A stretch of DNA of 17,795 nucleotides from DATKOF01 sp035524795. Lineage in GTDB: Bacteria; Pseudomonadota; Gammaproteobacteria; Burkholderiales; SG8-41. Positions 9,670 to 17,795 of this stretch are shown piece by piece; the first letter of the stretch is position 1; each line of letters opens with the position of its first letter. Where the stretch lies: NCBI GenBank assembly GCA_035524795.1, contig DATKOF010000027.1, forward strand, positions 1 through 17,795. The letters run 5' to 3'. The position numbers were made by a program, and so were the translations under genes. The notes beneath the pieces were generated by a model. The model was not told the DNA's origin, did no database searches, and worked only from the letters and a program-made list of their open reading frames with translations.

Positions 9670-9845
9670 AAACGCCCACCGGGGATGAACATGTTGCTCG
9701 GCAAGAGAGCTAGCAACAGCAAGTAAAGCGCCAATGCCGCCTGTATGGATTCATTTTCATAAAGGTGTATAACCTGGCAGACACAACGCCAGCATTCATT
9801 AACCCGAGTATCACCAGTGTAAACCAACGGGTAGCTCTGTTTCAT
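9670..9845 (-). pseudogene. Frameshifted 5' part of the small membrane-protein gene
   Basis: An ATG at 9845, 7 nt after the recN stop, opens a frame of 62 codons that does not look like a protein. One frame over, from 9841 to about 9740, runs RATRWFTLVILGLMNAGVVS then ARLYTF, a credible transmembrane helix. It joins, after a second shift near 9745, the frame of the downstream 76-residue protein. Together 9845-9439 would make a protein of about 134 residues with about four helices. Two single-base indels would explain this; one may lie in the A-run at the start codon. Assembly error cannot be excluded. Confidence 0.35.
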
Positions 9846-9852
9846 TTTTTAA

Positions 9853-11508
9853 CTAATCCAGTCCCAGCATCTCCGCCGCATGCTTGCGCGTGGTTTCGGT
9901 GATCTTGACGCCGCCGAGCATGCGCGCGATTTCCTCGACGCGCTGCCTGCCGTCGAGCACCGTCACGCTGCTCGACACCTTGCCGTTGGCCGCGCTCTTC
10001 GCGACCTGCCACTGCTGATCGGCGCTCGCCGCGACCTGCGGCAGGTGTGTGACGCACATCACCTGACGTTTCGCGCCGAGCTTCTTCAGCATACGGCCGA
10101 CGATCTCGGCAACGCCACCGCCGATGCCGCTGTCCACTTCGTCGAAAATCAGCGTCGGCACCGGCGCGACTTCGCTGGTCACGGTCTGTAAGGCGAGACT
10201 GATGCGCGACAGTTCACCGCCCGAGGCGACCTTCGCCAGCGGACGCGGCTCGGTACTTTTATGCGCCGCGACCCGGAACTCGATCTGTTCCAGTCCGCTT
10301 GAATTGCCTTCGTCGAGCGGATGGAGCGCGATGTCGAAACTGCCGCCAGCCATCGCCAGCGTCTGCATCGCCTCGGTCACTTTCTCCGACAGTTTCTTCG
10401 CCGCTTTTTTGCGTGCAGCAGTAAGCTTTTTCGCTTCGGCGAGATAAGCTTCGTTTGCTTCCGCGGCGCGCTTGCGCAGCGTTTCGATATCAGCACCGCC
10501 GCCGAGCTCGGCCAGCCGCTGCTGCGCGCGCGCCAGCGCATCCGGCAAAGTCTCCGGCGTCACGCGCCATTTGCGCGCCATCGCATGCACCGCGTCGAGC
10601 CGCTGCTCGATCTCGCGGAAGCGCTGCGGATCGATGTCGAGCCGCTCCTGGTAATCGCGCAGCATATAGACCGCCTCCTGCGCCTGCGCCTGCGCCGACG
10701 CAACAAGATCGACAATTTCTTTCAACCGCGCGTCGTAATCGAGCAACTGGTTCAACCGCGATTCGATGCCGGCAAGCTGGCTGCCTATCGCGCCCTCGCT
10801 TTCCGATAACGCATCCAGCGCGTACTGCGCGCCCTCGATCAGGCTCTGGCCGTGCGCGAGCCGCGCATGATCGGCCTGCGTTTCGTGCCACGCTTCGAGC
10901 GTGAAATTCAGCGCTTCGATGTCGCGCACCTGCCATTCGAGTTGCTCGCGCTCGGCGGCAATTGCATCGACGTTGGTTTCCAGCGCCGCAAGCTGTTGCC
11001 GTAGTTCCTGCCCGCGCCGCCACTTGCCGGCAACCGCGGTAGCCAGCTCTTCATTGCCGGCGTAGGCGTCGAGCAGCGCGCGTTGCGCTGCCGCGCGCAG
11101 CAGCGACTGGTGTTCGTGCTGGCCGTGGATATCGACGAGGTATTCGCCGGCCTCGCGCAACTGCTGCAGCGTGCAGGCGCGGCCGTTGATGAAAGCGCGC
11201 GAGCGACCGCCACCGTCGATCACGCGCCGCAGCAGGCACTGCTCGCCGTCGGCAAGGTCGTTGTCGGTCAGCCATTGGCGCAGCGGTTTGCTATCAGCGA
11301 TGTCGAACTCGGCGCTGATTTCGGCTTTGTCGGCGCCCTGCCGCACCACCGCGGCGTCGCCGCGCTCGCCGAGCGCCAGCGCCAGCGCGTCGATCAGGAT
11401 CGATTTGCCGGCGCCGGTCTCGCCGGTCAGCGCGGTAAAGCCCGCCGCGAATTCGAGCTCGATGCGTTCGACGATCACGAAATCGCGGATGGTAAGCGCC
11501 GCCAGCAT
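9853..11508 (-). CDS. recN: DNA repair protein RecN (SMC-like ATPase)
   Basis: RecN is a cytoplasmic SMC-family ATPase that acts in recombinational repair of double-strand breaks. From ATG at 11508 it has 551 residues, matching E. coli (about 553). Walker A is GETGAGKS at 29-36. IHGQHEHQSLL lies at 127-137. A coiled-coil-prone middle spans about 155-380. The ABC signature ASGGELSR is at 428-435, Walker B LIFDEVD at 453-459, and the switch histidine H488 is in THLPQVAA. The frame is open upstream to 11610, but that would overlap the nadK end and adds residues unlike RecN. It starts 13 nt after the nadK stop, without a clear Shine-Dalgarno, so it is probably cotranscribed with nadK. Confidence 0.97.
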   Translation of the reverse strand: MLAALTIRDFVIVERIELEFAAGFTALTGETGAGKSILIDALALALGERGDAAVVRQGADKAEISAEFDIADSKPLRQWLTDNDLADGEQCLLRRVIDGGGRSRAFINGRACTLQQLREAGEYLVDIHGQHEHQSLLRAAAQRALLDAYAGNEELATAVAGKWRRGQELRQQLAALETNVDAIAAEREQLEWQVRDIEALNFTLEAWHETQADHARLAHGQSLIEGAQYALDALSESEGAIGSQLAGIESRLNQLLDYDARLKEIVDLVASAQAQAQEAVYMLRDYQERLDIDPQRFREIEQRLDAVHAMARKWRVTPETLPDALARAQQRLAELGGGADIETLRKRAAEANEAYLAEAKKLTAARKKAAKKLSEKVTEAMQTLAMAGGSFDIALHPLDEGNSSGLEQIEFRVAAHKSTEPRPLAKVASGGELSRISLALQTVTSEVAPVPTLIFDEVDSGIGGGVAEIVGRMLKKLGAKRQVMCVTHLPQVAASADQQWQVAKSAANGKVSSSVTVLDGRQRVEEIARMLGGVKITETTRKHAAEMLGLD

Positions 11509-11521
11509 CGCAATCGCCGCG

Positions 11522-12394
11522 TCAGTAAAGTTCGGTCCAGTGCAGCTTGGCGCGCAGCATGTTGTAGTAATCGTGCCCGGCCGGATGCAGCAGCCGCACG
11601 CTGTGGGCATGACGCCGGATCACGACGCGATCCTGCTCGCACAGTTCATAATGCGCGTGATTGTCGAGGTGGGCATGGGCTTCAAGCGCGTGATTGATGA
11701 CGATTTCGACTGCGCCGTCGCCGCCGATCACGATCGGCCGGCTCGAAAACGTGTGCGGGCAGATCGGCACCAGCGCCATCGCCGACAGCGCGGGATGGAT
11801 GATCGGCCCGCCCGACGACAGCGCGTAGGCGGTCGAACCGGTCGGACTGGCGACGATCAGGCCGTCGCCGCGCAGCGCGTAGAGGAATCGGCCGTCGATC
11901 CTGACCTCGAACTCGATCATGCTGTCCTCGCCGCCCTTCGACACCACGACGTCGTTAAGCGCCAGCGCCTTGAACACGCTGCGGCCGTCGCGCAGCACCT
12001 CGGCTTCGAGCATCATCCGCTGTTCGGTCACGTATTCGCCGTCGAGGATCGCGCCGACGGTCTCGACCATGGTGTCGATCGATATGTCGGTCAGGAAACC
12101 GAGCCGGCCCTGGTTGACGCCGACCAGCGCGATGTCGTGCGTCGCCAGCGCGCAGGCGACGTTCAGCAGCGTGCCGTCGCCGCCGAGCACCACGACGAGA
12201 TCGGCGCTGCGGCCGATTTCCTCGAGCGGCAGCACCGCGTGCCCGCCGTCCTCGGCATACGAAGCGGTCAGCGGATCGACCAACACCCGGACGCCGCGCC
12301 CGGCGAGCAGCGCGCCGATTTTCAGCAGCGGCTGCGCGATCGCGGGGCTTTTGTACTTGCCGATCAGGCCGACGGTCTTGAATGCAGGAGCCAT
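11522..12394 (-). CDS. nadK: NAD kinase
   Basis: NadK phosphorylates NAD to NADP with ATP. The 290 residues are the normal length. Key motifs are GGDGT at 71-75, NQGRLGFLTD at 94-103, NDVV at 147-150, and the conserved GDGLIVASPTGSTAYALSSG at 177-196. The start at 12394 (MAPAFKTVGLIGKYKSP) is the family's; the open frame to 12481 is an upstream extension over the promoter region. An unusual stretch at 234-249 (NHALEAHAHLDNHAHY) carries five histidines. TATAAT ends 6 nt before the ATG, so the message may be leaderless. Confidence 0.97.
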   Translation of the reverse strand: MAPAFKTVGLIGKYKSPAIAQPLLKIGALLAGRGVRVLVDPLTASYAEDGGHAVLPLEEIGRSADLVVVLGGDGTLLNVACALATHDIALVGVNQGRLGFLTDISIDTMVETVGAILDGEYVTEQRMMLEAEVLRDGRSVFKALALNDVVVSKGGEDSMIEFEVRIDGRFLYALRGDGLIVASPTGSTAYALSSGGPIIHPALSAMALVPICPHTFSSRPIVIGGDGAVEIVINHALEAHAHLDNHAHYELCEQDRVVIRRHAHSVRLLHPAGHDYYNMLRAKLHWTELY

Positions 12395-12400
12395 GCACGC

Positions 12401-12406
12401 ATTATA
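12401..12406 (-). promoter_or_regulatory. Perfect -10 element of nadK-recN
   Basis: TATAAT on the minus strand (12406-12401) ends 6 nt upstream of the nadK ATG (12394). Standard -10 to start spacing would place transcription at the A of the ATG. The -35 is weak (TTTCCG at 12427-12422 with only 15 nt spacing). Confidence 0.55.
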
Positions 12407-12430
12407 ACGAAGCGCGCATCGCGGAAAGCC

Positions 12431-12459
12431 CGGCGGCGAATCTTCCGCCGCATGCGGAA
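12431..12459. promoter_or_regulatory. Cluster of inverted repeats in the nadK-hrcA gap
   Basis: Two overlapping dyads lie between the divergent promoters: CGGCGG (12431-12436) with CCGCCG (12445-12450), and TTCCGCCGCATGCGGAA (12443-12459), which has 6-bp arms and contains the perfect palindrome CCGCATGCGG. A further GCGGAA is at 12421-12426. The block ends 4 nt before the hrcA -35. It could be an operator; no known binding protein is matched, and it is not a CIRCE element. Confidence 0.35.
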
Positions 12460-12463
12460 TCGC

Positions 12464-12492
12464 TTGGTCTGCCAGAGGCATTTTTGTAGAAT
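12464..12492 (+). promoter_or_regulatory. Sigma70-type promoter of hrcA
   Basis: TTGGTC (12464-12469) and TAGAAT (12487-12492) are 17 nt apart. The -10 ends 6 nt before the hrcA ATG at 12499, predicting a start at or next to the ATG. No Shine-Dalgarno with sensible spacing is present. Confidence 0.5.
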
Positions 12493-12498
12493 GGACAA

Positions 12499-13524
12499 AT
12501 GGATACGCCAGCCCTCAACGAGCGCGCGCAGATGCTGCTGAAAGCGTTGATCGAACGCTACATCGCCGACGGTCAGCCGGTCGGTTCGCGCGCGTTGTCG
12601 AGGATGGCCGGACTCGACCTGTCGCCGGCCAGCATCCGCAACGTGATGGCCGACCTCGAGGAAATGGGCTTCATCGCCAGCCCGCATACCTCGGCCGGCC
12701 GGGTGCCGACGCCGCGTGGCTACCGGCTGTTCGTCGATGCGCTGCTCAAGATCAAGCCGCTGGCGACCGTCGAGATCAATCAGCTGGAGGGCCAACTACA
12801 GACCGACAACCGGCAGAAACTGGTGGCGTCGGCGTCGCATCTGCTGTCGGAACTGACGCATTTCGCGGGCATCGTGATGACGCCGCGGCGCAGCGCGGTG
12901 TTCCGCCACATCGAATTCCTGAGCCTGTCCGACAAGCGCATCCTGCTGATCATCGTGTCGCCCGAGGGCGACGTGCAGAATCGCATCATCCTCACCGACC
13001 GCAACTACACGCCGTCCGAACTGACCGAGGCGGCCAACCTGCTGAACCAGCACTACGCCGGCCGCTCGTTCGACGACATCCGCCGCCGCGTCCGCGATGA
13101 ACTGCGGCAACTGCGTGAAAACATCTCGCAGTTGATGACCGCGGCGCTCGAAGCCGGCAGCCAGGCGCTGCAGGAGGAATCCGATCAGGTGGTGATCTCC
13201 GGCGAGCACAACCTGCTGGAAGTGCACGACCTGTCGGCCAACATGGAAAGCCTGCGCCGCCTGTTCGAACTGTTCGAGCGGAAAACCGCGCTGCTGCAAC
13301 TGCTCGACGTGTCGAGCCGCGCGCACGGCGTGCAGATTTTCATCGGCGGCGAATCGGGGCTGGTGCCGCTCGACGAATGCAGCGTGATCACCGCGCCGTA
13401 CGAAGTGGACGGCAACGTGGTCGGTACGCTCGGCGTGATCGGTCCGACGCGGATGGCGTACGAGCGCGTGATTCCAATCGTCGACATCACCGCCAGGCTG
13501 CTTTCCAGCGCGCTTGCCAAGTGA
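12499..13524 (+). CDS. hrcA: Heat-inducible transcription repressor HrcA
   Basis: HrcA represses chaperone genes (typically groESL) by binding CIRCE, with activity set by GroEL. The 341-residue length is normal. The N-terminal winged helix (about 1-80) contains QPVGSRALSR and the strongly conserved LSPASIRNVMADLEEMGFI, SPHTSAGRVPTPRGYRLFVD. The C-terminal GAF-like dimer domain follows, with HNLLEVHDLSANMESLRRLF and VIGPTRMAYERVIPIVD. ATG at 12499 gives the family N-terminus. No CIRCE is seen in this window, so its targets are likely elsewhere. Genes hemH to grpE follow on the same strand. Confidence 0.98.
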   Translation: MDTPALNERAQMLLKALIERYIADGQPVGSRALSRMAGLDLSPASIRNVMADLEEMGFIASPHTSAGRVPTPRGYRLFVDALLKIKPLATVEINQLEGQLQTDNRQKLVASASHLLSELTHFAGIVMTPRRSAVFRHIEFLSLSDKRILLIIVSPEGDVQNRIILTDRNYTPSELTEAANLLNQHYAGRSFDDIRRRVRDELRQLRENISQLMTAALEAGSQALQEESDQVVISGEHNLLEVHDLSANMESLRRLFELFERKTALLQLLDVSSRAHGVQIFIGGESGLVPLDECSVITAPYEVDGNVVGTLGVIGPTRMAYERVIPIVDITARLLSSALAK

Positions 13525-13598
13525 CGGCGGCGCGGCAATAATCACGCGGACTGCGCGGCATCGCGCCGCTGATCGCGCTTTAGTCGACAACTCCCACT

Positions 13599-14693
13599 AT
13601 GTCCCGTTACAAATCTGAACCGCCGTTCGCGCACGGCAGCGCTTCCCGCGCCGGCGTGCTGCTGATCAATCTCGGCACGCCGCGGGCGCCGACCGCGCAG
13701 GCGCTGCGGCCGTACCTGAAGGAATTCCTGTCCGACCCGCGCGTCGTCGAAATTCCGCGTCTGATCTGGTGGCCGATCCTGCATCTGTTCGTGCTGACGA
13801 CGCGGCCCAGACAGTCGGCCCAGCGCTACGCGCAGATCTGGGGCAGCGACGGCTCGCCGCTGCTCGCGCATACCGAGCGCCAGACGCTGCTGCTGCAGGG
13901 TTATCTCGGCGAACGCACCAGGGCGCCGCTCGTTGTCGACTACGCGATGCGCTACGGCGAACCGTCGGTCACAGAAGTGCTCGCGCGCATGAAGCAGCGC
14001 GGCTGCGACCGCATTCTGGTGCTGCCGCTCTATCCGCAGTACGCGGCGAGTACCACGGCGACTGCATTCGACGCGGTGTTCGCGGCGACGGCAAAAATGC
14101 GCAACGCGCCGGCATTGCGCACCGTCAGGCATTTTCACGATGATCCCGGCTACATCGCCGCGCTCGCGCAAAGCGTGCGCGACCACTGGACACGGCACGG
14201 CCGTCCCGACAAGCTGGTGATCAGCTTTCACGGCGTGCCGCGCTTCACGCTCGACAAGGGCGACCCTTACCACTGCGAATGCCACAAGACCGGCCGCCTG
14301 CTGGCCGAGGCATTGCAGCTGACGCCGGCGCAATATCAGGTGACGTTCCAGTCGCGCTTCGGCCGCGCCGAATGGCTGAAGCCGTACACCGCCGAAACGC
14401 TGGAACAGCTCGGCAAACAGCAGCTCGGCTGCGTCGATGTGATCTGCCCGGGCTTTGTCGCCGACTGCCTGGAAACGCTCGAAGAAATCGCGATCGAAGG
14501 CAAAACGATTTTCCTCAACGCCGGCGGCAAGGAATACCGCTATATCCCATGCCTCAACGAGCGCCCCGACTGGATCCATGCGCTGGCCGACATCGCGGCG
14601 CAGAACCTGGTCGGCTGGATCGGCAACGAGCCGGCGGCCGAACAATTGACGCGTTCGCGCGAACGCGCGCTCGCGCTCGGCGCCACGGCCTAG
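13599..14693 (+). CDS. hemH: Ferrochelatase
   Basis: HemH inserts Fe(II) into protoporphyrin IX, the last step of haem synthesis, at the inner face of the cytoplasmic membrane. The 364 residues are typical of betaproteobacteria. Visible signatures are GVLLINLGTP at 19-28, the catalytic H211 in ISFHGVP, and CPGFVADCLETLEEI, whose E292 corresponds to the conserved active-site glutamate. The start at 13599 lies 74 nt after the hrcA stop, with no clear Shine-Dalgarno and no obvious promoter; the next gene follows 10 nt after the stop. Readthrough from hrcA is the simplest model. Confidence 0.98.
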   Translation: MSRYKSEPPFAHGSASRAGVLLINLGTPRAPTAQALRPYLKEFLSDPRVVEIPRLIWWPILHLFVLTTRPRQSAQRYAQIWGSDGSPLLAHTERQTLLLQGYLGERTRAPLVVDYAMRYGEPSVTEVLARMKQRGCDRILVLPLYPQYAASTTATAFDAVFAATAKMRNAPALRTVRHFHDDPGYIAALAQSVRDHWTRHGRPDKLVISFHGVPRFTLDKGDPYHCECHKTGRLLAEALQLTPAQYQVTFQSRFGRAEWLKPYTAETLEQLGKQQLGCVDVICPGFVADCLETLEEIAIEGKTIFLNAGGKEYRYIPCLNERPDWIHALADIAAQNLVGWIGNEPAAEQLTRSRERALALGATA

Positions 14694-14703
14694 GGGGAAC
14701 TCC

Positions 14704-15066
14704 ATGCACCTGCTCATCCGCTGGGTCATCAACGCGCTTGCGCTGATGCTGCTGCCCTATATTTTCACCTCGATCCATGTCGATAATTTCTATGTCGCGC
14801 TGATCACCGCGCTGGTGCTGGGACTGGTCAATGCGCTGATCCGGCCGCTGCTGATCCTGCTGACGCTGCCGGTGACGATCCTGACGCTGGGACTGTTCAT
14901 CCTCGTCATCAACGGCCTGCTGTTCTGGTTCGTCGCGTCGTTCGTCAAGGGCTTCAGCGTCGCCGGTTTCTGGCCGGCGTTCTGGGGCGCGATCGTCTAC
15001 AGCATCATCAGCTGGGCATTGTCGACATTGGTGCTGGGAAATGCCCCGGCGCCCCGGCAGGGATGA
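14704..15066 (+). CDS. Phage_holin_4-type (PF04020-like) small integral membrane protein
   Basis: The 120-residue protein is almost entirely hydrophobic, with about four helices (4-23, 29-48, 53-77, 84-111). The motif LGLVNALIRPLLILLTLPVTILTLGLF (split: LGLVNALIRP at 39-48, LTLPVTILTLGLF at 53-65) is the family signature. Such proteins are widespread in bacterial chromosomes and are named for holin similarity; no lytic role is implied. A strong Shine-Dalgarno (AGGGGGA) precedes the ATG, 10 nt after hemH. The stop overlaps the next start as ATGA. Confidence 0.88.
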   Translation: MHLLIRWVINALALMLLPYIFTSIHVDNFYVALITALVLGLVNALIRPLLILLTLPVTILTLGLFILVINGLLFWFVASFVKGFSVAGFWPAFWGAIVYSIISWALSTLVLGNAPAPRQG

Positions 15067-15713
15067 ACGTGCTGCTGACGATCGATGAATTGCGGTCGAT
15101 GGAGGACGGGATTGACCACTTTCTTGCCAAGATCAATCCTGCCGACACCCGCATCGCGGACGAAACGATCATCGACCGCGTGCTGTCCGGCGACACCCTG
15201 ATGGGAAAGATTTCCGACGTCGGCTACGAAGTGCGGTTCGAAAAATTCATGCAGGCCGGCGCCAGACTCAACCAGTCCCCCACCCCGTCCATCCACTACG
15301 CGGCGCAGGTCGGCAACCCGCACGTGATGTCGGGCGTGCTGCGTCAGACGCCCGCCGATCTGCTCTATTCGACGGTAGGCGGACAGTCGGCGTTCGTCCG
15401 CTACGCGCGCGGCAACCATATCCGGCTGGGACGGCCGGAAATCGGCGCCGGCATCCGTCTGTTCCTGAACCGCAACTTCAATATCCACAAGGAACCGGGC
15501 TGCAGTCGGTACGGGCTGATCGGCGACGTGCTGACCACGATCCATGAGTCCCGCTATAAACCCAAATGGCAGGACATAGATGCTGAAGGCGTGATCGACG
15601 AATGGCTGAAAGCCGGCGCCGTATTGAACGACGAATTGAGCGCCGACAAGGCGCTCCATTCGATTGTTGAAAGCTATCTGGCCCGCAAACGCAATGCGGC
15701 GGTGCCCGATTGA
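15063..15713 (+). CDS. Unknown protein with ankyrin-like repeat pattern
   Basis: The 216-residue soluble protein has no signal peptide or membrane helix. I do not recognise a named family. Its pattern is ankyrin-like: FMQAGARLN (62-70) followed by IHYAAQVGNPHVMSGVLRQ (77-95), a middle unit around IRLFLNRNFNIHKE (131-144), and WLKAGAVLND (181-190). The recurring [LF]hxAGAxhN phrases and HYAAxxGN are what ankyrin units show, but the TPLH core is degenerate. Its ATG overlaps the holin-like gene's stop (ATGA), implying translational coupling, and the grpE promoter begins 13 nt after its end. The role is unknown. Confidence 0.75.
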   Translation: MNVLLTIDELRSMEDGIDHFLAKINPADTRIADETIIDRVLSGDTLMGKISDVGYEVRFEKFMQAGARLNQSPTPSIHYAAQVGNPHVMSGVLRQTPADLLYSTVGGQSAFVRYARGNHIRLGRPEIGAGIRLFLNRNFNIHKEPGCSRYGLIGDVLTTIHESRYKPKWQDIDAEGVIDEWLKAGAVLNDELSADKALHSIVESYLARKRNAAVPD

Positions 15714-15725
15714 CCCTGCGTGCCA

Positions 15726-15752
15726 CTTGAAATCGCGCGCAACGCACCCCAT
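15726..15752 (+). promoter_or_regulatory. Sigma32 (RpoH) promoter of grpE
   Basis: CTTGAA (15726-15731) and CCCCAT (15747-15752) are separated by 15 nt, matching the heat-shock consensus. The predicted leader is about 25 nt and ends in AGAGGA (15774-15779), 5 nt before the grpE ATG. Confidence 0.85.
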
Positions 15753-15784
15753 CAATAACGAGTTGTTTGTTTTAGAGGACATCC

Positions 15785-16369
15785 ATGCAAGACCCGGAAC
15801 AGAAAGCACCCCCCGGCCTGCCGGAGGCGCCGCCCACAAACGGAACAACAGCGTCCGGCACCCCCGTTCCCGACGCAGATGACGGCATCGAAAAAATCCC
15901 CGATCTGAAGGAATTGCTGCGGCGGGCCGAATTGGCCGCCGAGGAGCACCGCGACGCCTGGCTGCGCGCGAAAGCCGAGGCCGACAATATCCGCAAGCGC
16001 GCGCAGGCCGACATCGCCAACGCCCACAAGTACGGGATCGAAAGCTTCGCGTCCGAACTGCTGGCGGTCAAGGACAGTCTGGAGGCCGCGCTCGCCACCC
16101 AGAATGCCACCGCCGAGAATATCCAGAGCGGCGTCGAACTGACGCTGAAGCAGCTGAACGCGGTGTTCGAACGCTTCAACCTCGCAGTCATCGATCCGGC
16201 CGGCCAGAAATTCGACCCGCACCGCCATCAGGCGATCAACAGCGTCGAATCCGATGCCGAGCCGAATACCGTGGTGCAGGTGTTCCAGAAAGGCTATCTG
16301 CTGAACGACCGCGTGATCCGGCCGGCGCTGGTCGCCGTTTCCAAGGCCAGAACGGTTGAAAACACCTGA
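15785..16369 (+). CDS. grpE: Nucleotide exchange factor GrpE
   Basis: GrpE releases ADP from DnaK in the DnaK-DnaJ-GrpE chaperone cycle. The 194 residues show a Pro/Thr-rich disordered head (about 1-35), then a long dimer-forming helix (39-100, LKELLRRAELAAEEHRDAWL, AEADNIRKRAQADI) and the C-terminal beta domain with the signature VFQKGYLLNDRVIRPALVAVS (167-187; last part VIRPALVAVS). AGAGGA supports the ATG at 15785. It has its own sigma32 promoter and is followed 82 nt later by dnaK. Confidence 0.98.
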   Translation: MQDPEQKAPPGLPEAPPTNGTTASGTPVPDADDGIEKIPDLKELLRRAELAAEEHRDAWLRAKAEADNIRKRAQADIANAHKYGIESFASELLAVKDSLEAALATQNATAENIQSGVELTLKQLNAVFERFNLAVIDPAGQKFDPHRHQAINSVESDAEPNTVVQVFQKGYLLNDRVIRPALVAVSKARTVENT

Positions 16370-16380
16370 ACCAGCCCCAT
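16355..16380 (+). promoter_or_regulatory. Sigma32 (RpoH) promoter of dnaK
   Basis: GTTGAA (16355-16360) and CCCCAT (16375-16380), continuing as CCCCATTT, are 14 nt apart. The -35 overlaps the last codons of grpE and the -10 lies after its stop. This gives dnaK an independent heat-shock start with a leader of about 60 nt. Confidence 0.75.
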
Positions 16381-16451
16381 TTGCGCAGCAGGACATTAAC
16401 GCCGGGAAGACATTGAATCCGCGGCAAATCCAACACTAAACGAGGCATGCA

Positions 16452-17795
<1,344 letters not shown>

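Noticed and set aside
9348..9852. Integron cassette with an attC site
   Set aside because: I looked for paired RYYYAAC and GTTRRRY core sites and found none with the right arrangement.
11509..11610. N-terminal extension of recN by 34 codons
   Set aside because: The extra residues are Cys/Thr-rich antisense-like sequence lying in the nadK coding end; ATG at 11508 yields the family start.
14704..15066. Prophage remnant suggested by the holin-like gene
   Set aside because: The family is common in bacterial chromosomes; no endolysin, integrase or phage gene lies nearby.

Overview
This window looks like a chromosomal core segment of a GC-rich betaproteobacterium. That placement rests on gene order (bamE divergent from fur, dapB and carAB downstream of bamE, recN-nadK divergent from hrcA, then hemH, grpE, dnaK) and on the look of the proteins. 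There is no rRNA or other marker here to settle the genus. I see no tRNA, rRNA, CRISPR array, transposase or phage module.

Region 1 (1-6145, all minus strand) reads bamE, dapB, carA, carB. BamE is an outer-membrane assembly lipoprotein with a long Ala/Pro/Thr-rich tail. Its gene stops 3 nt before dapB (lysine and peptidoglycan precursor synthesis). The carA and carB genes (carbamoyl phosphate for arginine and pyrimidines) follow from their own strong sigma70-type promoter; carB is cut by the window edge. The carA-carB junction is filled by a 10-bp tandem repeat that supplies the last codons and the stop of carA and ends 10 bp before the carB start.

Region 2 (6019-6622) holds fur, the iron-responsive regulator, divergent from bamE. 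Its leader has a hairpin and a small overlapping reading frame, and a probable intrinsic terminator follows the gene.

Region 3 (6606-9852, minus strand) is an accessory stretch: an exported DUF3300 protein and a DUF2950 protein arranged as a tight pair, a DUF2007-type protein, and an AT-richer pocket with a small membrane-protein gene that looks frameshifted at its 5' end.

Region 4 (9853-12498) is nadK-recN on the minus strand: NAD kinase, then the RecN repair ATPase. It is divergent from hrcA. Both nadK and hrcA have a -10-like hexamer placed so that transcription would begin at, or next to, the start codon.

Region 5 (12499-17795, plus strand) is a heat-shock cluster: hrcA (repressor), hemH (ferrochelatase), a four-helix membrane protein of the Phage_holin_4 type, a translationally coupled unknown protein that looks ankyrin-like, then grpE and dnaK (cut by the window edge). 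Both grpE and dnaK have clear sigma32-type promoters (CTTGAA-N15-CCCCAT and GTTGAA-N14-CCCCAT). I see no CIRCE element, so HrcA probably acts on genes outside this window.

Nothing here is a clear novel defence or mobile system. The most unusual items are the repeat element inside the carAB operon, the two-promoter heat-shock layout with an unknown coupled gene, the apparently leaderless divergent pair, and the frameshifted membrane gene.
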